A DNA stretch of 64,000 nt from assembly GCA_035772405.1 (NCBI GenBank), contig JAYKKM010000193.1, positions 2,379,501-2,443,500 of the forward strand, in the 5' to 3' direction. How positions within the stretch are numbered: position 1 is the first letter of the stretch; the number at the start of each line of letters is the position of its first letter. Of this stretch, positions 54,601 to 57,600 are shown in pieces. Position numbers and translations under genes: made by a program. The DNA is from Chrysogorgia sp. JL179-B06. Lineage: Eukaryota; Cnidaria; Anthozoa; Scleralcyonacea; Chrysogorgiidae. Below the pieces are notes generated by a model that saw nothing but the letters and a program-made list of their open reading frames with translations, searched no databases and was not told the DNA's origin.

Positions 54601-57600
54601 TATGCGCATAAATTAATCAAACTTGTGAATTGATTTTCATCACAAGCTACATGCTTCTTCCGAACGCTTTTAGAAGCTGTTCGAACGGTTTGATAAACCG
54701 TTTGAAATCTTATAACAAACCGTTCGAACGGTTATCAAACTGGAACCGTTCTAACGCCTGATTCAAAGAGTTTAAGCGCTTTGTGTTTAAAGCGTTCGAA
54801 CAACTGACTGACAGTTTTGAACGCCTTGCAGTTAAACGATATGAACGCTTTACACAAAATCCATCCCATCAAATCGTTAGATTTGATCAAGAAGTCATAA
54901 AGACTATCTACCCTCAAACTATCTACATTCAAAACAGAGAAACTACAGTGGCATGCTTGCTTGACACGACAAACCCGGGACTGGTTTCCGGTACCGTTAA
55001 ATGTGTTTCATAATAAAAATAATAATATGCGTTATTCTCTTCGAGTTGTTCGTTTTGGTAAATCAAGCATCCTCGACGTCGCTGAGGGAGATTATTAAAT
55101 CTGTATGTTAATCAGATTTCGACCAATAGAAATAGGCGGCCGAGAGTGATGAAAATTACCGGGCTTGCTGGTAGGCTTTCCTCCCCCTCTTTTCGCGCCA
55201 GTCCCCTTTAGGGCGTTCCCCTCTCCGAAGAGCCTGCATTACAGGCTACACTTGGAGCACAGCTAAGATCTTAAGTGTTGATTTTATGGTGGGGGGAACC
55301 AGAGAAACCGGTTAAAAAACCTCGAAAAACAGGGGAGAACCGACAACTCGAGTCTGAAGCTCAGAAACCAACACGGGTTCACCGGTATACCCAGATGGTC
55401 ACCCATCCAATTACTAACCCCATCCAACAGGGCTTAACTTCAAACCTCAGAGGTGAGTGGCAACGCGCATCTTCGTTCCACCCGTACCATAACAAACCTT
55501 CCTAAGCCACGACTGAGTGTTCGAGGTAAACAGTTTTGATCTTTGTCGAAATGTTTTTCGTTTTGTTGCGAAGAAACAGGTATCCAAAAACGCTACTTGG
55601 GATTTGTAAACTGGTAAATTTCGCCTAAAATGAGTATCAGCAGAAAGATATTTCATCGTAAAGTGGCTTTCTTATGTTTGCAGGCAGTTCGACTTTCATT
55701 TCAACCTCTATATTATTGTTATAATTTGAATATCACATAACAGTTTTTCTACTCATGAATTTCAACTAGGTTGTCAAGATTCCTATATCTAGTCTTTTAA
55801 CTATATCTGTGGTATACCAGCCAATGGCAAATTTGAAATCAATTTAATAACTAGAACATGATTATACTCTATAGTTAACTTAAACTAAAGTTAACTCTTT
55901 CCTGTCCGGCTGAAAAACATCCAAAATTGAACCACCTCTTTGTTCTATTGATACTCTATTGACAACTGTTGCGACAGCTATACATTTTCTGAAAGCGTAA
56001 TAAACCGGCTTTTACCAATGCTTTTAAATTTCCCCAACAAAATTAGCATTAATTTTCATAAATACGGTTGAAAAACTTTCATTTTTCTACAAAAGCCCAT
56101 CTCGCACGCCCGCGTAGCATAATGAAAATTCAAAATGCCACCAATCGCAGAGTTGTTTATGAAATCAAATCAAACTTGGCGTGTGAGTGGATCTCATGTC
56201 CCTGGCGCTTGTCGAATTTCAATTTTTAATCTTGCGTTACCGTGTGCCGTGTTTTTCGATTGACGACTTCGTGGGTCTTCTATGAACCATTTTGACTGGG
56301 CCGGACAGGAAAGAGTTAATTGGTTGTTTTTTACAGTATATACCTGTAGATCACAGAAGCACCTCCTCCAGCAACCATTGTCCATATTCGACCTGCCTTG
56401 TTTAATACAGTAAGTTTCAAAGAAGCACCGCTTTTAGCATCGAGATCAGCAATAAATGATTCCTAAAATATAAAGTTTTCATCCAATTTATATGAACGCT
56501 CACTCATGCACTCATGAACTCATGATTCGAATTCCTTAAAGTGTCACTACGATCAAATTTTTACCCATTGATATTTTTACGTATTTATAAAGCAGAGCTG
56601 AATATTACTTGGTCGAAACCGTTTTGCGATTTGACGATGGCAAGTATTATTTTTCTTACTCCGAATCTGGAGTTGTTATGTCCGCCATTAATCGTTCATG
56701 TTCTTGACCAGCGTAACGAAGTGACGTCAAATTCTCAAGGCGAACACTCCACGTGGCTAATTCTTCAAGTAAATTAAGGTCGTTTTTTCAAATTCTTCGT
56801 CTGAAAGGCTGGACATTTCATCTACTTCTCGAAAAAAACAAGAAAACAAATAACCTCGACCGAAATTCAGGCGTATAGCATTGAGAATCTGACGTCACAA
56901 ACAATATTATCTTTTGAAATTGCGGGCTCACTTGGAGTGGCCTAAATAATAGTGATTTCAGAGCTCAAAATACTTACTTCAAAATACCATTTTTCAGTTT
57001 TGTTTTACATCGATGATCACTTTCGGCCCTGAAATACTATTCTATGCTAAAGAAAATCTAAAAGACGGGGGTGAATTTTCATCGTAGTGCCACTTTAATG
57101 TGCCTATATAACCCAAATACGACATTACTGATGTAGATTCTACATAAAGTGAATAGTTAAATGCCAAACGTTTCATGATTTGAGCTTTGCGTTCATAGGC
57201 GTACGGTGCAGCCCCCCAGTTGTTCGAAAAATTAGCTCTATTCGGGCAAAAATAGTCTTGTTATTCGGGCAAAAAAAGGGTCCTGCCTTAAATTATTCTA
57301 ATATTTGAATGCAACTTAATGACATTATAACGGTTCTCATTGAGGATTTCTTTGTTGTTCTTCGTTGAGCAATGGTCAGTGGCATAGCCAGGACTGTGTC
57401 CGGGCATTGTCTAAATGTTATCTCGTATATTCAACTTGAATATACCTAATACATTTGGTCGGTAATTAAATACTTCGAATCCCGCACACTGCCGCGGCTG
57501 TAAAAACGAGAAAGTGCCCCCAAATTGCAGGAAATACACTTTCAGAGAATGCATGTATAATAATACTTAGGCATAACGATGGCAATTCGTATTCTTCAGT